A stretch of DNA of 64,000 nt from Bubalus kerabau (Eukaryota; Chordata; Mammalia; Artiodactyla; Bovidae), in assembly GCF_029407905.1 (NCBI RefSeq), contig NC_073627.1, forward strand, positions 133,747,697 to 133,811,696. The letters run 5' to 3'. A model generated the notes under the pieces. That model did not search any database, was not told the origin of the DNA, and saw nothing but the letters and a program-made list of their open reading frames with translations. Shown piece by piece: positions 54,537 to 63,810 of the stretch. The stretch's first letter is position 1. The number at the start of each line of letters is the position of its first letter. Made by a program: the position numbers and the translations under genes.

Positions 54537-55082
54537 CAAGCAGGCAGGGGGCCACTTAAATACCCAGGTTCATCACCCACCTTCTCTATCGATCTCAGCC
54601 CCTGTGACCTATTCCTTCAGTGGGACAATCTAAACCTCCAACTGCACCCGTGTCCCCGCCACCAGTGCAGACACACACAGCCCATCTCCAAAGTTCCAGA
54701 CAGCAAAGTTCAGTGGCCCGACCGCGGCTGTCAGACCCTGCCTGCACATCTCCCGCTTCCTCATTTCTGGACTTCAGTGTCACCCAACACCTCTGCCCTC
54801 GTAGATCAGACTCAGGACGGGGAGTAGATAAACCCGGTCTGTAGGAGACAAAGCCGGAAGGACGGGCGCACCCTCCTTTCTTCCAGGCGGGGACCAGACT
54901 CGCCGCACGAGCCCGGGCAGAGGGGAGACCCTGACAGTTACATGCGGAGACAAAGACACCTGGACAGACGCCGGCACAGACAGACAAAGACCCACTGACG
55001 CGCTGGCACGCCGCGGGGAGCGCAGTTTCCCGGGAGCCCGGCTCCCTCCTTGCGGACTGAGCGAGACCCCTGTCCACCTCAC

Positions 55083-55083
55083 C
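55083..55083 (-). promoter_or_regulatory. Candidate minus-strand 5' splice donor
   Basis: On the minus strand the sequence reads cagataag|gtgaggtgg, a strong match to the donor consensus. If used, a first exon transcribed leftward from the CpG island would end at 55,083. Confidence 0.4.
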
Positions 55084-55108
55084 TTATCTGTCCCTGCGCC
55101 TGGGGCTG

Positions 55109-55138
55109 ACTTCAGGTTTTTTTTCTTTTCTTTTCCAG
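55109..55138 (+). promoter_or_regulatory. Candidate plus-strand 3' splice acceptor
   Basis: A branch-point-like 'ggctgac' (55,104-55,110) is followed by an uninterrupted pyrimidine tract and cag ending at 55,138, a textbook acceptor. An exon would start at 55,139. Acceptors are not expected in a first exon, so this would need an upstream exon, or the match is coincidental. Confidence 0.4.
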
Positions 55139-55793
55139 TGTGTTTGGCGATGTGCTCCCGTCTCTCTTCTCGCGCTGGCCGGGCGGGTCCCGAGATTGCT
55201 CTCGGCTCCGGCTCGCTAGATGAGGCGAGCAGAGAAACTTTCTACCTCGCCTCCCGCCAGGCGCCGCCCGGCCGCCCTCCCGGCCGCCCGCCCGCTAGCT
55301 GGCTCCCTGAGCGCCAGCCCCAGCGCGGGTCTGGGAGCCTCGGGCGGGCGGGAGGGCAGGGCGGGGCGGGCGGACCGGGGCGGGGTTGGGGCCGCTCATT
55401 GGCCGGGGCGGGGCGGGGCGGGGCGGGGCGGGGCCGGCGCCGACGCCGCTCGTTGGCTAGGGCTGCCGGCGGCTCTTCCCAGCGGCTCGGCGGCCTTTGT
55501 TCCCAGCTGACAGCTAGGGTTGCCCTCCACCTCCCGCTCGCCTGCATCCGCCTACCGCGCGGTGTCCCGACTCCCCCAACTCTCCGATCTCACTTTCAGC
55601 AGATCCCTCCGGGTAGCCCCGTCTGCTCGATCTTTTTCTCCCCCCTGTCTTTCTCCCCCCATTCCTTTTTTGTCTTTTTCTTATTTCCCCCTTCTTTTCA
55701 CCGCCTTCTTCTTACATGTTTCATTTTCCCCAGCACCATCTCCCCACTTCAGTCCCCTGGATTTCTAGGTTCAAAGAAGGCACCAGCAGCCTG
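55139..55793 (+). other. Candidate exon (acceptor to donor), product unknown
   Basis: The interval lies between the acceptor ending at 55,138 and the donor ctg|gtaagag after 55,793. One frame is open across it: 216 codons from the ATG at 55,150 to a stop at the donor itself. The predicted product starts MCSRLSSRAG, is Arg/Gly/Ala/Pro-rich at first, then turns Phe/Pro/Ser-rich over a pyrimidine tract at 55,620-55,740. That is how noncoding 5' UTR in a GC island translates. I recognise no domain. It could be a 5' UTR exon, a lncRNA exon or nothing. Confidence 0.3.
55391..55462. promoter_or_regulatory. GC-box array flanked by duplicated CCAAT modules
   Basis: Six tandem GGGGC units at 55,405-55,434 give overlapping SP1/KLF sites (GGGGCGGGG) and a potential G-quadruplex. 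On the left, gccgctcattggccgggg (55,391-55,408) carries an inverted CCAAT box, ATTGG, at 55,398-55,402, with a full NF-Y context on the minus strand. On the right, gccgctcgttggctaggg (55,445-55,462) matches that module at 15 of 18 bases, with CCAAT changed to CCAAC. Core promoter of the island. Confidence 0.75.
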
Positions 55794-55799
55794 GTAAGA

Positions 55800-56300
55800 G
55801 GCATTGGCTCGCCAGGATTGCAGGTTGGAGCCTAGACCACTGGCACTCCCACTCCGAAAAGTTTCAGGTGAAAGTTGAGGACTGTTTATAGCTAGTAATC
55901 TTACCCAGTACCTTTCTAACACTATCATTTTCTCCACCACCCACTTTCAACTTCTAGCATTTGAGGTAGAAGAGGACCCAAGTTTACAAGATTTGGTTGG
56001 ACAAAGGGCCAATTTATTGGGTTTCCAGGGGTTGAATGAGGCTGGGGTCCTGAGGATGCATGGAATCTAATTCATTAAAACCAGGCATGACCCTGCCCAG
56101 GGAGTGTCGGGGTGGCGGGGGCGGTGTGGGGAGATTGAAGTGCCTGGCTTCTGATTATAAGTAGAATGATGAGGGAAGATGGCCTGAAGGGAACCACACC
56201 ATATTGTTTCTGCCATTTCTCCACCTGAAACCCTGTAGAGGATCCTCACTGTCTCCAGTTCTTGACCCTAAAGACTCCATCTTTCAATCCTTGGCTTCCT
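55800..56300. other. Unassigned unique sequence downstream of the CpG island
   Basis: No repeat recognised. If the plus-strand donor at 55,793 is real, this is intron 5' sequence. Confidence 0.4.
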
Positions 56301-56304
56301 GGGA

Positions 56305-56632
56305 GGCAGCGAGGCATGAGGTTTAAGGGGTCAGTCAGACAAGCTCTGCTACTTATCAACTCTATGACCCTAAGTCACTGCCTTAAATTCTTTATATCCC
56401 AGTTCCTTCCTTTATAAAACTGGGATAACAATTCCCAGAATGTAAATTCCCTGAGAGCAGGGACTTTTTTGTTCATGAATGAACAACGTGATTCCTTTTG
56501 TTCACATATATCCCCAACACTCAGAACTTGATATATAGTAGGTACTCAATAAATGATTGTTGAATGAATTAATTTCTTATTTATGGATTTGTTGTGAGGA
56601 TTAAATAAGAATCCCAGTATGTGGTAAGTATG
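56305..56632 (+). repeat. MIR SINE interrupted by an L2/MIR-like 3' end
   Basis: The MIR 5' part (to about 56,440: 'agctctgctacttatcaact', 'aaaactgggataacaattcc') and its 3' part (56,585-56,632: 'ttgttgtgaggattaaataa') are separated. Between them lies an L2-type 3' end ('ctgagagcagggactttttt', 'gtaggtactcaataaatgat'). Confidence 0.6.
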
Positions 56633-57146
56633 GGCTTCCCAGGTGGTACTAGTGGTAAAGAACACACCTGCCAATGCAGGAGACGTAAGAGATGTGGGTT
56701 GATCCCTGGGTTGGGAAGATCCCCTCGAGGAGGAAATGGCAACCCGCCCCAGTATTCTTTTCATACTATCATGAGGTTCTCAAGGCAAGAATACTGAAGT
56801 GGCTTGCCATTGACTTCTCCAGTGGACCACGTTTTGTCAGAACTCTCCATTATGACCCGTCCTTCTTGGGTGGCCCTACACGGCATGGCTTATAGTTTCA
56901 CTGGGCTGTGGTCCATGTGCTCAGTTTGATTAGTTTTCTGTGATTGTGGTTTTCATTCTGTCTGCCCTCTGATAAGGATAAAAGGCTAATGGAAGCTTCC
57001 TGATGAGAGGGACTGACTTCGGGGGAAACTGGGTCTTGTTCAAGTATTCTTGCCTGGGGAATTCCAAGGACAGAGGAGCCTTGTGGGCTACAGTCCCTAG
57101 GGTCACAAAGAATCAGACACCACTGAACTCACTTAGCACGCATGCA
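56633..57146 (+). mobile_element. Bov-tA SINE split by a nested insertion
   Basis: The first part is 56,633-56,759 ('gggcttcccaggtggtacta' to 'cgccccagtattctt'). The SINE resumes at 57,043 ('agtattcttgcctggggaat') and ends near 57,146 ('gactgaa'-like 'caccactgaactcacttagc'). The break carries a perfect 9-bp repeat, agtattctt, at 56,751-56,759 and 57,043-57,051, the mark of an insertion into an existing SINE. Confidence 0.9.
56760..57042. mobile_element. BovB-derived insertion inside the SINE, 283 bp
   Basis: Contains 'ctccagtggaccacgttttg', 'atgacccgtccttcttgggt', 'ttagttttctgtgattgtgg' and 'ggaaactgggtcttgttca', sequence I know as part of the upstream (non-3') region of ruminant BovB-type repeats. 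There is no A-rich tail at either end, unusual for a retroposed LINE piece. Family and orientation uncertain; the nesting itself is clear. Confidence 0.55.
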
Positions 57147-57166
57147 AGCATGTGGAAAGCACATAT

Positions 57167-57389
57167 GTGTGCATGCTAAGTCGCTTCAGTTGTGTCTGAC
57201 TCTTTGCGACCCTATGGACTTTAGCCTACCAGGCTCCTCTGTCCATGGAATTCTCCAGGCAAGAATACTTGAACAGGTTGCCATTCTCTTCTCCAGGGGA
57301 TCTTCCTGACCCAGGGATTGAACCCTCATCTCTTATGTCTCCTGCATTGGCAAGGGGGTTCTTTACCACTAGCACCATCTGGGAAGCCC
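57167..57389 (-). mobile_element. Bov-tA SINE, reverse orientation, with target duplication
   Basis: 'gctaagtcgcttcagttgtg' to 'accatctgggaagccc'. The flanks gaaagcacatat (about 57,155) and gaaagtgcatat (57,391-57,402) differ at two bases. Confidence 0.94.
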
Positions 57390-57390
57390 T

Positions 57391-57534
57391 GAAAGTGCAT
57401 ATACATGGCAGCAATTATAAATCTTGGGGTTGACACAAAGAAATTGTAGCATTGTTTATAATAGCTGCTATGAAAGTACATATACAGAACAGCTATTATA
57501 AGTAATACTACAATTTCTTTGTGTCAACCCCAAG
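57391..57534. repeat. Imperfect inverted repeat with interleaved direct repeat
   Basis: Left arm 57,423-57,467 and right arm 57,490-57,534 are reverse complements at 42 of 45 positions, with a 22-bp spacer. A 32-bp direct repeat (57,391-57,422 and 57,472-57,503; 26 of 32 identical) interleaves with them. I know no transposon with this sequence. The pattern resembles a replication template switch, and a cruciform is possible. Confidence 0.9.
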
Positions 57535-57539
57535 ACTGG

Positions 57540-58370
57540 TTACTCAGCTTTCTCAGACAATACTTCCTACCCACCTTTGTATGTACTCATCCCTCATTGG
57601 AAAAGTCATTCTCTATTTGTCAAAATTTAAGACCTAAAATGCATTCTAGGGCTTGATGTACAGCCCACTTAGAAGGACTGAGTTAGGCAAAGGGTCTGGG
57701 CAGAGCAGTAATGTGTGTGAGAGGTGAAATCCAGAAACAGTATGGAAGAATAGAAACACCCTGTGCAGGGAAGCTTCAGAGATAAAGAGGGGTGTATGGA
57801 GAATGGGGGCAGAGTAAGGATGAAGAATGAGAGAGGAGAGCCATGATGGTACAGTGTGTGTGCATGTGTGTGGTCATAAAAGCCTCAGGAATGTGGTCTC
57901 CTGAAGTTCGAGGCCATAATTAGCTTCCTGATTCAGCTGTTGGGTATGGAAATGCAATGCCTGGGTGTCTGCCTCTGAGACCTCTGGTGGGAGTCTCACT
58001 GTGGCTCCTCTCCCGTTGTCTAGTGACGGTGTGTTATCCTTCTAGGTCCTGGCTATCCCCCTGCCTCTCTCAGGCTCTCCCTTGCTTGAGGTGAGTCTAG
58101 AAAACTGGGTCACAAACTATGCTCTTATAAAATATTCCGTGCCATCCTCATCAACTCATTATCTGAGGTTCAAATGGCTTACTGTTGTAGGTTATTCTGT
58201 TACTTATTCTGTTACTCAGCTCTAGGACCTCAGATTGCCCACGGAGGACCAAGCACGTGGCCCAGTAACCCGACAGCTGGTCTGAGCTAGAAGCACCTCT
58301 GCTTTTTTCGATGTACTTTCTCCTATCAATGTAAATAACCGCCTGACTTCTTGTTTGTCTTCAACTCTCC
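57540..58370. other. Unassigned unique sequence
   Basis: A short GT run lies near 57,855-57,872. Nothing else recognised. Confidence 0.4.
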
Positions 58371-58478
58371 TGTGAGTTTCTTATTCAAAGCCCAACATCT
58401 TTCTTATTTGACATTGAATCCCCAGCACATTGTTAGTATGTAGCAAGCACTCAAAAAGTACTTAAATAAATTATATGG
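58371..58478 (+). repeat. L2/MIR 3'-end fragment (probable)
   Basis: 'gaatccccagcacattgtta', 'gtatgtagcaagcactcaaa', 'aagtacttaaataaatta'. Confidence 0.5.
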
Positions 58479-58504
58479 TAGAAGGCAGGATGATGTTGCA
58501 GAGA

Positions 58505-58700
58505 GAGGAATGAACTCCTATACAAAAGATTCACATCTATTCCCGCTTTTTCAAACTTGTAACCTTGTAGTCACCGTATTGAGACTCAGTTTGCTCATCA
58601 GTAAAATGGGCCTAGTAATATTTGCCCTGTCTATGGCACTGATGCAAATATGAAAATATGAAATCAAAGTGGTAAGAAAAGTAAAAAATGTTAAATAACA
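58505..58700 (+). repeat. MIR SINE
   Basis: 'aaacttgtaaccttgtagtc', 'gactcagtttgctcatcagt', 'aaaatgggcctagtaatatt'. Confidence 0.65.
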
Positions 58701-58817
58701 GTTTAATGTTATTTTGAGTCTAAAAATTCAGGGCTTTGTGTTGGAAGGTAAGAAAGGATGACTGTATTTAACTGAGGCTGGGTAATCTCTGAAAGCAGGT
58801 GAGAAAATATTATTATG

Positions 58818-59036
58818 CTAGAGCATGTGGCGCTAGTGGTAAAGAACTCACCTGTCAGTGCAGGAGACATGAGACATGGGTTCAATCTCTGGGTTGGGAA
58901 GATCCCCTAGAGAAGGGCATGGCAACCCACTCCAGTATTCTTGCCTGGAGAATTCCATAGACAGAGGAGCCTGGCAGGCTACAGTCCATGAGGTTGCAAA
59001 GAGTTGGATAAGACTGAAGTGAGTTAGCATGCAGCA
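58818..59036 (+). mobile_element. Bov-tA-type SINE
   Basis: Head partly replaced ('agcatgtggcgctagtggta'), the rest full: 'ggttcaatctctgggttggg', 'ggataagactgaagtgagtt'. The flank motif agagcat occurs on both sides. Confidence 0.94.
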
Positions 59037-59039
59037 GAG

Positions 59040-59878
59040 CATTGAGAAAAGTTTTAACGGATCAACAGGCTTCCACTACTCCATCAATCTTCCAGCTAGC
59101 CTAGGGAAGTGGGGGTAGGTTGATTTTCCTTCAGGCAAAGCCAATGCCTCCTGATCTTAGAAGATGCCCAACCAATGTCCTGTCTCCCTCCATGATGTGA
59201 AGCTCTTAGAACCAGAATTTACATTTCTTACTTGAACATCTCTGGGCACCTTACATCTCTTATCTCTGGGTATCACTAAACTCCTGTGCTTTGAAAGGGC
59301 CATCTCTTCCCTTGACTTCTCTACCTGTTAAGAAAACAAGTTAGATAAAATGCAAATAGTCTTTCTCCTTTCCTAGAAAGTACTACACAACTTCCAGAAA
59401 TTGTTTAGCATTATTGTTATCACCACCATTATCATCGGTGACATTATTATCTGACATTATTATATTATTACTCTGAATTCTTAACCTACATTCCCATTCA
59501 GTAGACCAGGGAAGTTGTGGAGGGAACAAACACACCTCCAGGCCCTGGGGAGAACGTGCTGACCTCAAAATTCCTATCCTGGGATGACTCATCTCCATTA
59601 AGATGTTCAAGTCACCTTAGGAGATATATCCACCCCATTCTTTCATCTAAAGGAAAACTGAGTCAAAGAGCAAGATAAGAAATTGGCCCAGCTTCACTGG
59701 GACGCCAGGGTCTTAAGGTATGGCTCCTGTGCCTACCTCAGCAACCGTGTGACTGATCCAGTGCCTGATGTGCTTTGGTTTGAGCAGTGGAGACCACAGA
59801 AAGGCCGCCTTCCCCTGAGCAGAGAATAGTAAAGCAGTCACCTTAGCTAAAGCAAAGGGTTCAAATGGTGATCATGCA
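59040..59878. other. Mostly unassigned unique sequence
   Basis: An AT-rich 'attattatc' cluster lies at 59,408-59,470. A weak reversed MIR-like phrase occurs near 59,650-59,740. No exon. Confidence 0.4.
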
Positions 59879-59879
59879 T

Positions 59880-60080
59880 TTTAAGTTGCTTCAGTCGTGT
59901 CCAACTTTTTGTGACCCTATGACTGTAGCCTGCAAGTCTCCTCTGTCCACAGGATTCTCCAAGAAAGAATACTGGAGTGGGTTGCCATGCCCTCTTACAG
60001 GGGATCTTACTGACCCAGGGTCCAAATCCACAGCTCTAGCATGGCAGGATTCTTTACCGCGGAGCCACCGGGGAAGCCTG
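59880..60080 (-). mobile_element. Bov-tA SINE, reverse orientation
   Basis: 'gttgcttcagtcgtgtccaa' to 'gagccaccggggaagcct'. Small deletions in the core. Confidence 0.94.
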
Positions 60081-60928
60081 CTCAAATGGCGCTAACTAGC
60101 TTTAGTGTGAAGAGGTTTTGTCCAGCCACCAGCCAGCAAAACTCAAAAGATAACTGTTTAGCAAAAGCTTCAATGTAAATGCAAGGTTAAACTAGATTAT
60201 GGAAAAACTGAGAAGAAAATATTCTGACTTGATTCCTCGTATCCCAACACCATTTTCCATAGGAGGTGGTTGGTTATTTCTCATTCAGCATCCTTGCTTT
60301 GAAAGGTTCTGGGCTATATCACCTGTTAGGGAATCTGTCTCTTCCAGGGTTTGGACTAGTTTGTCTAAAAGTCTGAAGCAGGCAGATGTTTCCATTTTGT
60401 TTCTACTTACAGTATCAGGAAAGCTTGAATCAAACTGGGTTAAACAAAAGGAAGAAAACCACTCATGAATGAATAAGTGAAGAGATCAGCTCCCAGGTTA
60501 GTGCATACCATGGATTCACAATATCATCAGAGATCAGGTCTCCATTTCCTGGTTTGGTATCTTCAGAGTAAGTGCTTTGCCCTCACAATGATTGTTTAGG
60601 ACTATAGGCTGGATCTTTCTGTCCCATTGGTACACTCAAAATCCAGCAATGGTCTGAGAATTAAAGTACTTTTGTTTCTGTATCTCTTTCCTAGGATCAA
60701 GAAAACCTTTCCTGAAAGGTGAGAAAAATCTTTCCTGCTGACACTGAACAAGCTTAGCCACATCAGCAAGCAGGCATTGGCAAATCCAGTGAGATTATTT
60801 TGATTGGCTTTTACCAAGGGATTGAAAGTGGAATAGATATTGGGACATACCTGTATCTATTGTCTTCAAGTGAGAAGGGGGAACCTGTGGCGAGAATTGA
60901 CAATCATTGCTTGTCTATTTCATCCCTC
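60081..60928. other. Unassigned unique sequence
   Basis: No repeat or exon recognised. Confidence 0.4.
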
Positions 60929-60929
60929 T

Positions 60930-61034
60930 ACTTTGCTGGGCATTTTATCTACATTATCTTACTTAGTTATAGAAATCATTATTATTTCTATTTTCCAAGT
61001 GAAGAAACTGCAGCTAAGTAATTTGCCCCAAAGT
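60930..61034 (-). repeat. MIR SINE fragment, reverse orientation
   Basis: 'atcattattatttctatttt', 'ccaagtgaagaaactgcagc', 'taagtaatttgccccaaagt'. Confidence 0.6.
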
Positions 61035-61256
61035 GTAAGTGAAAGTGAAGGTGTTAGTCACTCAGTAGTGTCCAACTCTTTGCGACCTCATGGACTGTAG
61101 CCTGCCAGGCTCCTCTGTCCATGGGATTTTCCAAGCAAGAATCCTGGAGTGGGTAGCCATTTCCTTCTCCAGGAGATCTTCCCAACCCAGGGATTGAATC
61201 TGGGTCTCCTGCATTGCAGGTGGATTATGTACCACGGAGCCACCAAGGAAGCCCTC
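61035..61256 (-). mobile_element. Bov-tA SINE, reverse orientation
   Basis: 'gaaggtgttagtcactcagt' to 'gagccaccaaggaagccc'. Confidence 0.95.
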
Positions 61257-62183
61257 CACCATCAGGATTAAACTTCTTTCTTAGCATCTCTGCTGTGTGC
61301 CTCTTTCTTACCTGTGCATTCCTTTGCCTCCCTCCTCCCAACAGATATGTCTTTTTACTTCCACACAACTTCCCCACCTCCATCAAGGCCATCACCATGC
61401 CCTTGCCTTCCTTCAGGGCAGAATGGAAGTGTCTTTCAAGGCCCTCCCCAAGCCCTGACCCCGCCCTCCTGCATCCCCTACTCCCACTCCATGACTGGAA
61501 GTCCTAGCAAATGTGTCATGTCCGTGTTCTGCTCTTCTTTCCTTCTTGCACACTTTGTGACTTGCGCTTTCTTGTTTTAGGTGAATGCACCTAATTTTCC
61601 TACTAGATTTTTCAGTGGCCAGCTCCATGCTTGGTCCATGAGAGGGCCTTCCACAAATACTTAATGACTAAGCGAGAGCAGCGACCACCTCTTACTTCCC
61701 TATCTCTCTCGTAACCCTCAGTCTGCTGCTGCCCGTGGATGGTGACTAATGGGCTAATTGGCTTTGGGCTGATTCCTTCCCGTGGCTGAGGAACGACAGG
61801 CAGACAAAGAAGCTGGCATGACCTTTGTCAGTACTGAGAGAGGCCTTGGGTAAATGGGCCCCATCAAGCCCACATTTGCTTGTAGCCCTCAACTCATTTA
61901 AGCAAATAGAGCATATGAGACCGTGACTTCTGGGAAATCATTTAGTTCCCCTATGGAGCATGTTGGCAGGCTCATTTCCCGCGCCCAGGGGGGAGAAAAA
62001 AAAAAAAATAGCAGAGAGGCTTTTGAGACCCTTTGTGCTGAAATAGAATTTACACATTTACTCAGCTCTTTCTGAAGAAGCAGTTCAGGGAACCCTAGAC
62101 TGAAAGGCTGATACTGTCCCCTAAGAGTTGGTGACATCAAGACCGGTCGCCTGGGACCTGCCCTGGACTTGAGCTCCCGCTGG
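61257..62183. promoter_or_regulatory. Transposon-free block, candidate conserved noncoding sequence
   Basis: 61,257-61,650 is pyrimidine-rich unique DNA. 61,660-62,130 has balanced composition with homeodomain-like 'gactaatgggctaattggct' and 'aactcatttaagcaaataga'. No coding frame or repeat. Regulatory function is only a suggestion. Confidence 0.3.
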
Positions 62184-62197
62184 CCTGCCTGGCTTTC

Positions 62198-62399
62198 TTT
62201 TTTTTTAGAGGGGGGGAGGTATGTACTGGATCTTCATTTATTGCTGTGTGTGGGTTTTTCATTGTGGCATGTGGGCTTCTCTAGTTGTGGCACTTAGCTG
62301 CCCTGTGGCATGTGGGATCTTAGTTCCTCAACCAGGGATCAAACCCAGGCCCCTGCATTGGAAGATGGAGTTTTAGCCACTGGACCACCAGGGAAGTCC
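62198..62399 (-). mobile_element. CHR-type SINE, reverse orientation, 14-bp target duplication
   Basis: 'gtggcatgtgggatcttagt', 'ccagggatcaaacccaggcc', 'ggaccaccagggaagtcccc'. The flanks cctgcctggctttc (62,184-62,197) and cctgcctgggtttc (62,400-62,413) differ at one base. Confidence 0.95.
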
Positions 62400-62413
62400 C
62401 CTGCCTGGGTTTC

Positions 62414-62740
62414 TAACTGAATCCTCCAGGTCACTCCCCTCCTCAAGTAGCATTGCCATTCTTCCCTCCCATCTTCTGGGACTAACTTCACTGCCTTTAC
62501 TTTGTGTATCGAATTCTCTAGGTGTTCACCCTGTATTTTGCCTTTATTCCCCGACTCACTGTATTTGCTCCATGCTGACCATTTCTTTTGCTTTCATTCC
62601 CAGAATGATTGAGAAGGCCTCCATCTCACCAGCTCCAAAAATAGAGGGCAGAAAGGGGGCAGAGAAGGGAAGGCGGTGGGTGGCTGTACCAGGTGATCTC
62701 TGAGGTCACTTCTGGCATTTTCTGACTCTTTTACCTAAGG
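62414..62740. other. Unassigned unique sequence
   Basis: Nothing recognised. Confidence 0.4.
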
Positions 62741-62743
62741 TGG

Positions 62744-62777
62744 CTGCTGCTGCTGCTAAGTTGCTTCAGTCATTGGG
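62744..62777 (-). mobile_element. Bov-A2 SINE tail fragment, reverse orientation
   Basis: (TGC)4 followed by 'taagttgcttcagtcattgg'; only about 34 bp remains. Confidence 0.7.
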
Positions 62778-62857
62778 AGCAGCAAAAAAGGACAGCTGCA
62801 GGTGCCACTTGAGCACTTTGGCAAGAAGAGGCTCTTGGTGATCTTGAACTAATTTTT

Positions 62858-62972
62858 CCTGTGAAAGAGCCTCAGTTTGCTTGAAGTTCCCTATTACACC
62901 TGCCTTGCAGAGTTGCCTTGAGTGTTTAATGCATCAACACTTGTGACAAGCTGAGCCCAGCATTCAACCTAT
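62858..62972 (+). repeat. MIR SINE, 3' part (probable)
   Basis: 'gaaagagcctcagtttgctt', 'ccttgcagagttgccttgag', 'tgtttaatgcatcaacactt'. Confidence 0.55.
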
Positions 62973-63129
62973 AGGAAAACCCTTCAGCTGTTCTTGTTCT
63001 CTGTGCAACCTCTCCTCCCCCCATCAGAAACCCAGGGCCTTTTCTGCCCTATTTCTTCCAATTAAAAACATCCTCACGATTTGGCCCCAAACCCATTCAG
63101 CACGGTGAAGTGGAAAAGAGAACAACATT

Positions 63130-63423
63130 TTTAAAAATTCATTATTTATTTATTGTTTTTGGCTGTGTTGGATCTTTGTTGCTGCATGCTGGCTTTCTCT
63201 AATTGCAGAGACCCAGGGCTATTCTTCATGGTGGACTTGGGCTTCTCATTGCAGTGGTTTCTCTTGTTGCAGAGCACAGGCTCCAGGGTAAGTGGGCTTC
63301 AGTAGTTCTGGTGCACAGGCTTAGCTGCTCTGAGGCATTTGGGATCTTCCTGGTTCAGGGATTGAACCTGTGTCCCCTGCATTGGCTGGTGAATTCTTAT
63401 CCACTGCACCATCAGGGAAGTTC
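63130..63423 (-). mobile_element. Long CHR-type SINE, reverse orientation, with target duplication
   Basis: 'atttattgtttttggctgtg', 'gggatcttcctggttcaggg', 'ccactgcaccatcagggaag'. Both flanks carry gagaaca(a/g)cattt. Confidence 0.93.
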
Positions 63424-63449
63424 TGAGAACAGCATTTTGAGTCTATCGA

Positions 63450-63548
63450 TTGCAACTGGAGCCTTGAGTTTGAATCAGACTCTGCCCTCAGTCCCTATGT
63501 GATCTCGGCCAAATCTCTTGCTTCCATATCCTCTGCTTCTGGCACTTT
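63450..63548 (+). repeat. MIR SINE, 5' part
   Basis: 'gcaactggagccttgagttt', 'gaatcagactctgccctcag', 'gtgatctcggccaaatctct'. Confidence 0.6.
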
Positions 63549-63623
63549 TGAGTGATTTTAACACTATAATTTCACAGAGAGGGATGCAAGAAAAAATTAC
63601 AGGTGATTAAAATAATATCTACA

Positions 63624-63729
63624 GAACTTCCCTGGCGGGCCAATGATTAAGATCTGCTTTGGGGTGGGGCGGGTTCGATCCTTGGTCAGGGAAGTTCCAT
63701 ACACCTCAAGGTGCGGCCAAAACAAACAG
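63624..63729 (+). mobile_element. CHR-type SINE
   Basis: 'aacttccctggcgggccaat', 'gggttcgatccttggtcagg', 'aaggtgcggccaaaacaaac'. Confidence 0.92.
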
Positions 63730-63755
63730 CTACAATTCTGTTGGTACTGTGATTG

Positions 63756-63810
63756 TTATTATTATTTTTTTTTAATTTTATTTTTTTGGTCTTAGTTGCA
63801 GCACACAAGG
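63756..63810 (-). mobile_element. CHR SINE tail fragment, reverse orientation
   Basis: T-rich run followed by 'ggtcttagttgcagcacaca'. Cut off by the next SINE. Confidence 0.65.

Larger units (their letters stand above)
54840..55580. promoter_or_regulatory. CpG island promoter of an unidentified gene
   Basis: CpG dinucleotides are dense here and scarce elsewhere in the window. TATA-less, with a GC-box array, inverted CCAAT boxes, and no transposon from 54,540 to about 56,300. Such islands mark promoters of housekeeping or developmental genes. Splice-site-like signals occur on both strands: a minus-strand donor at 55,083/55,082, a plus-strand acceptor ending 55,138 and a plus-strand donor after 55,793. 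The promoter may therefore be bidirectional, or the direction may be either. I do not recognise the gene. Confidence 0.85.

Noticed and set aside
55405..55434. GGGGC array as a disease-type repeat expansion
   Set aside because: Six pentamer units is an ordinary GC-box array. Nothing shows expansion.
55150..55797. CpG-island ORF as a protein-coding gene
   Set aside because: The Arg/Gly/Pro-rich then Phe/Pro/Ser-rich product tracks base composition, with a competing open frame at 55,220-55,510. No domain is recognised. Kept only as a low-confidence exon candidate.
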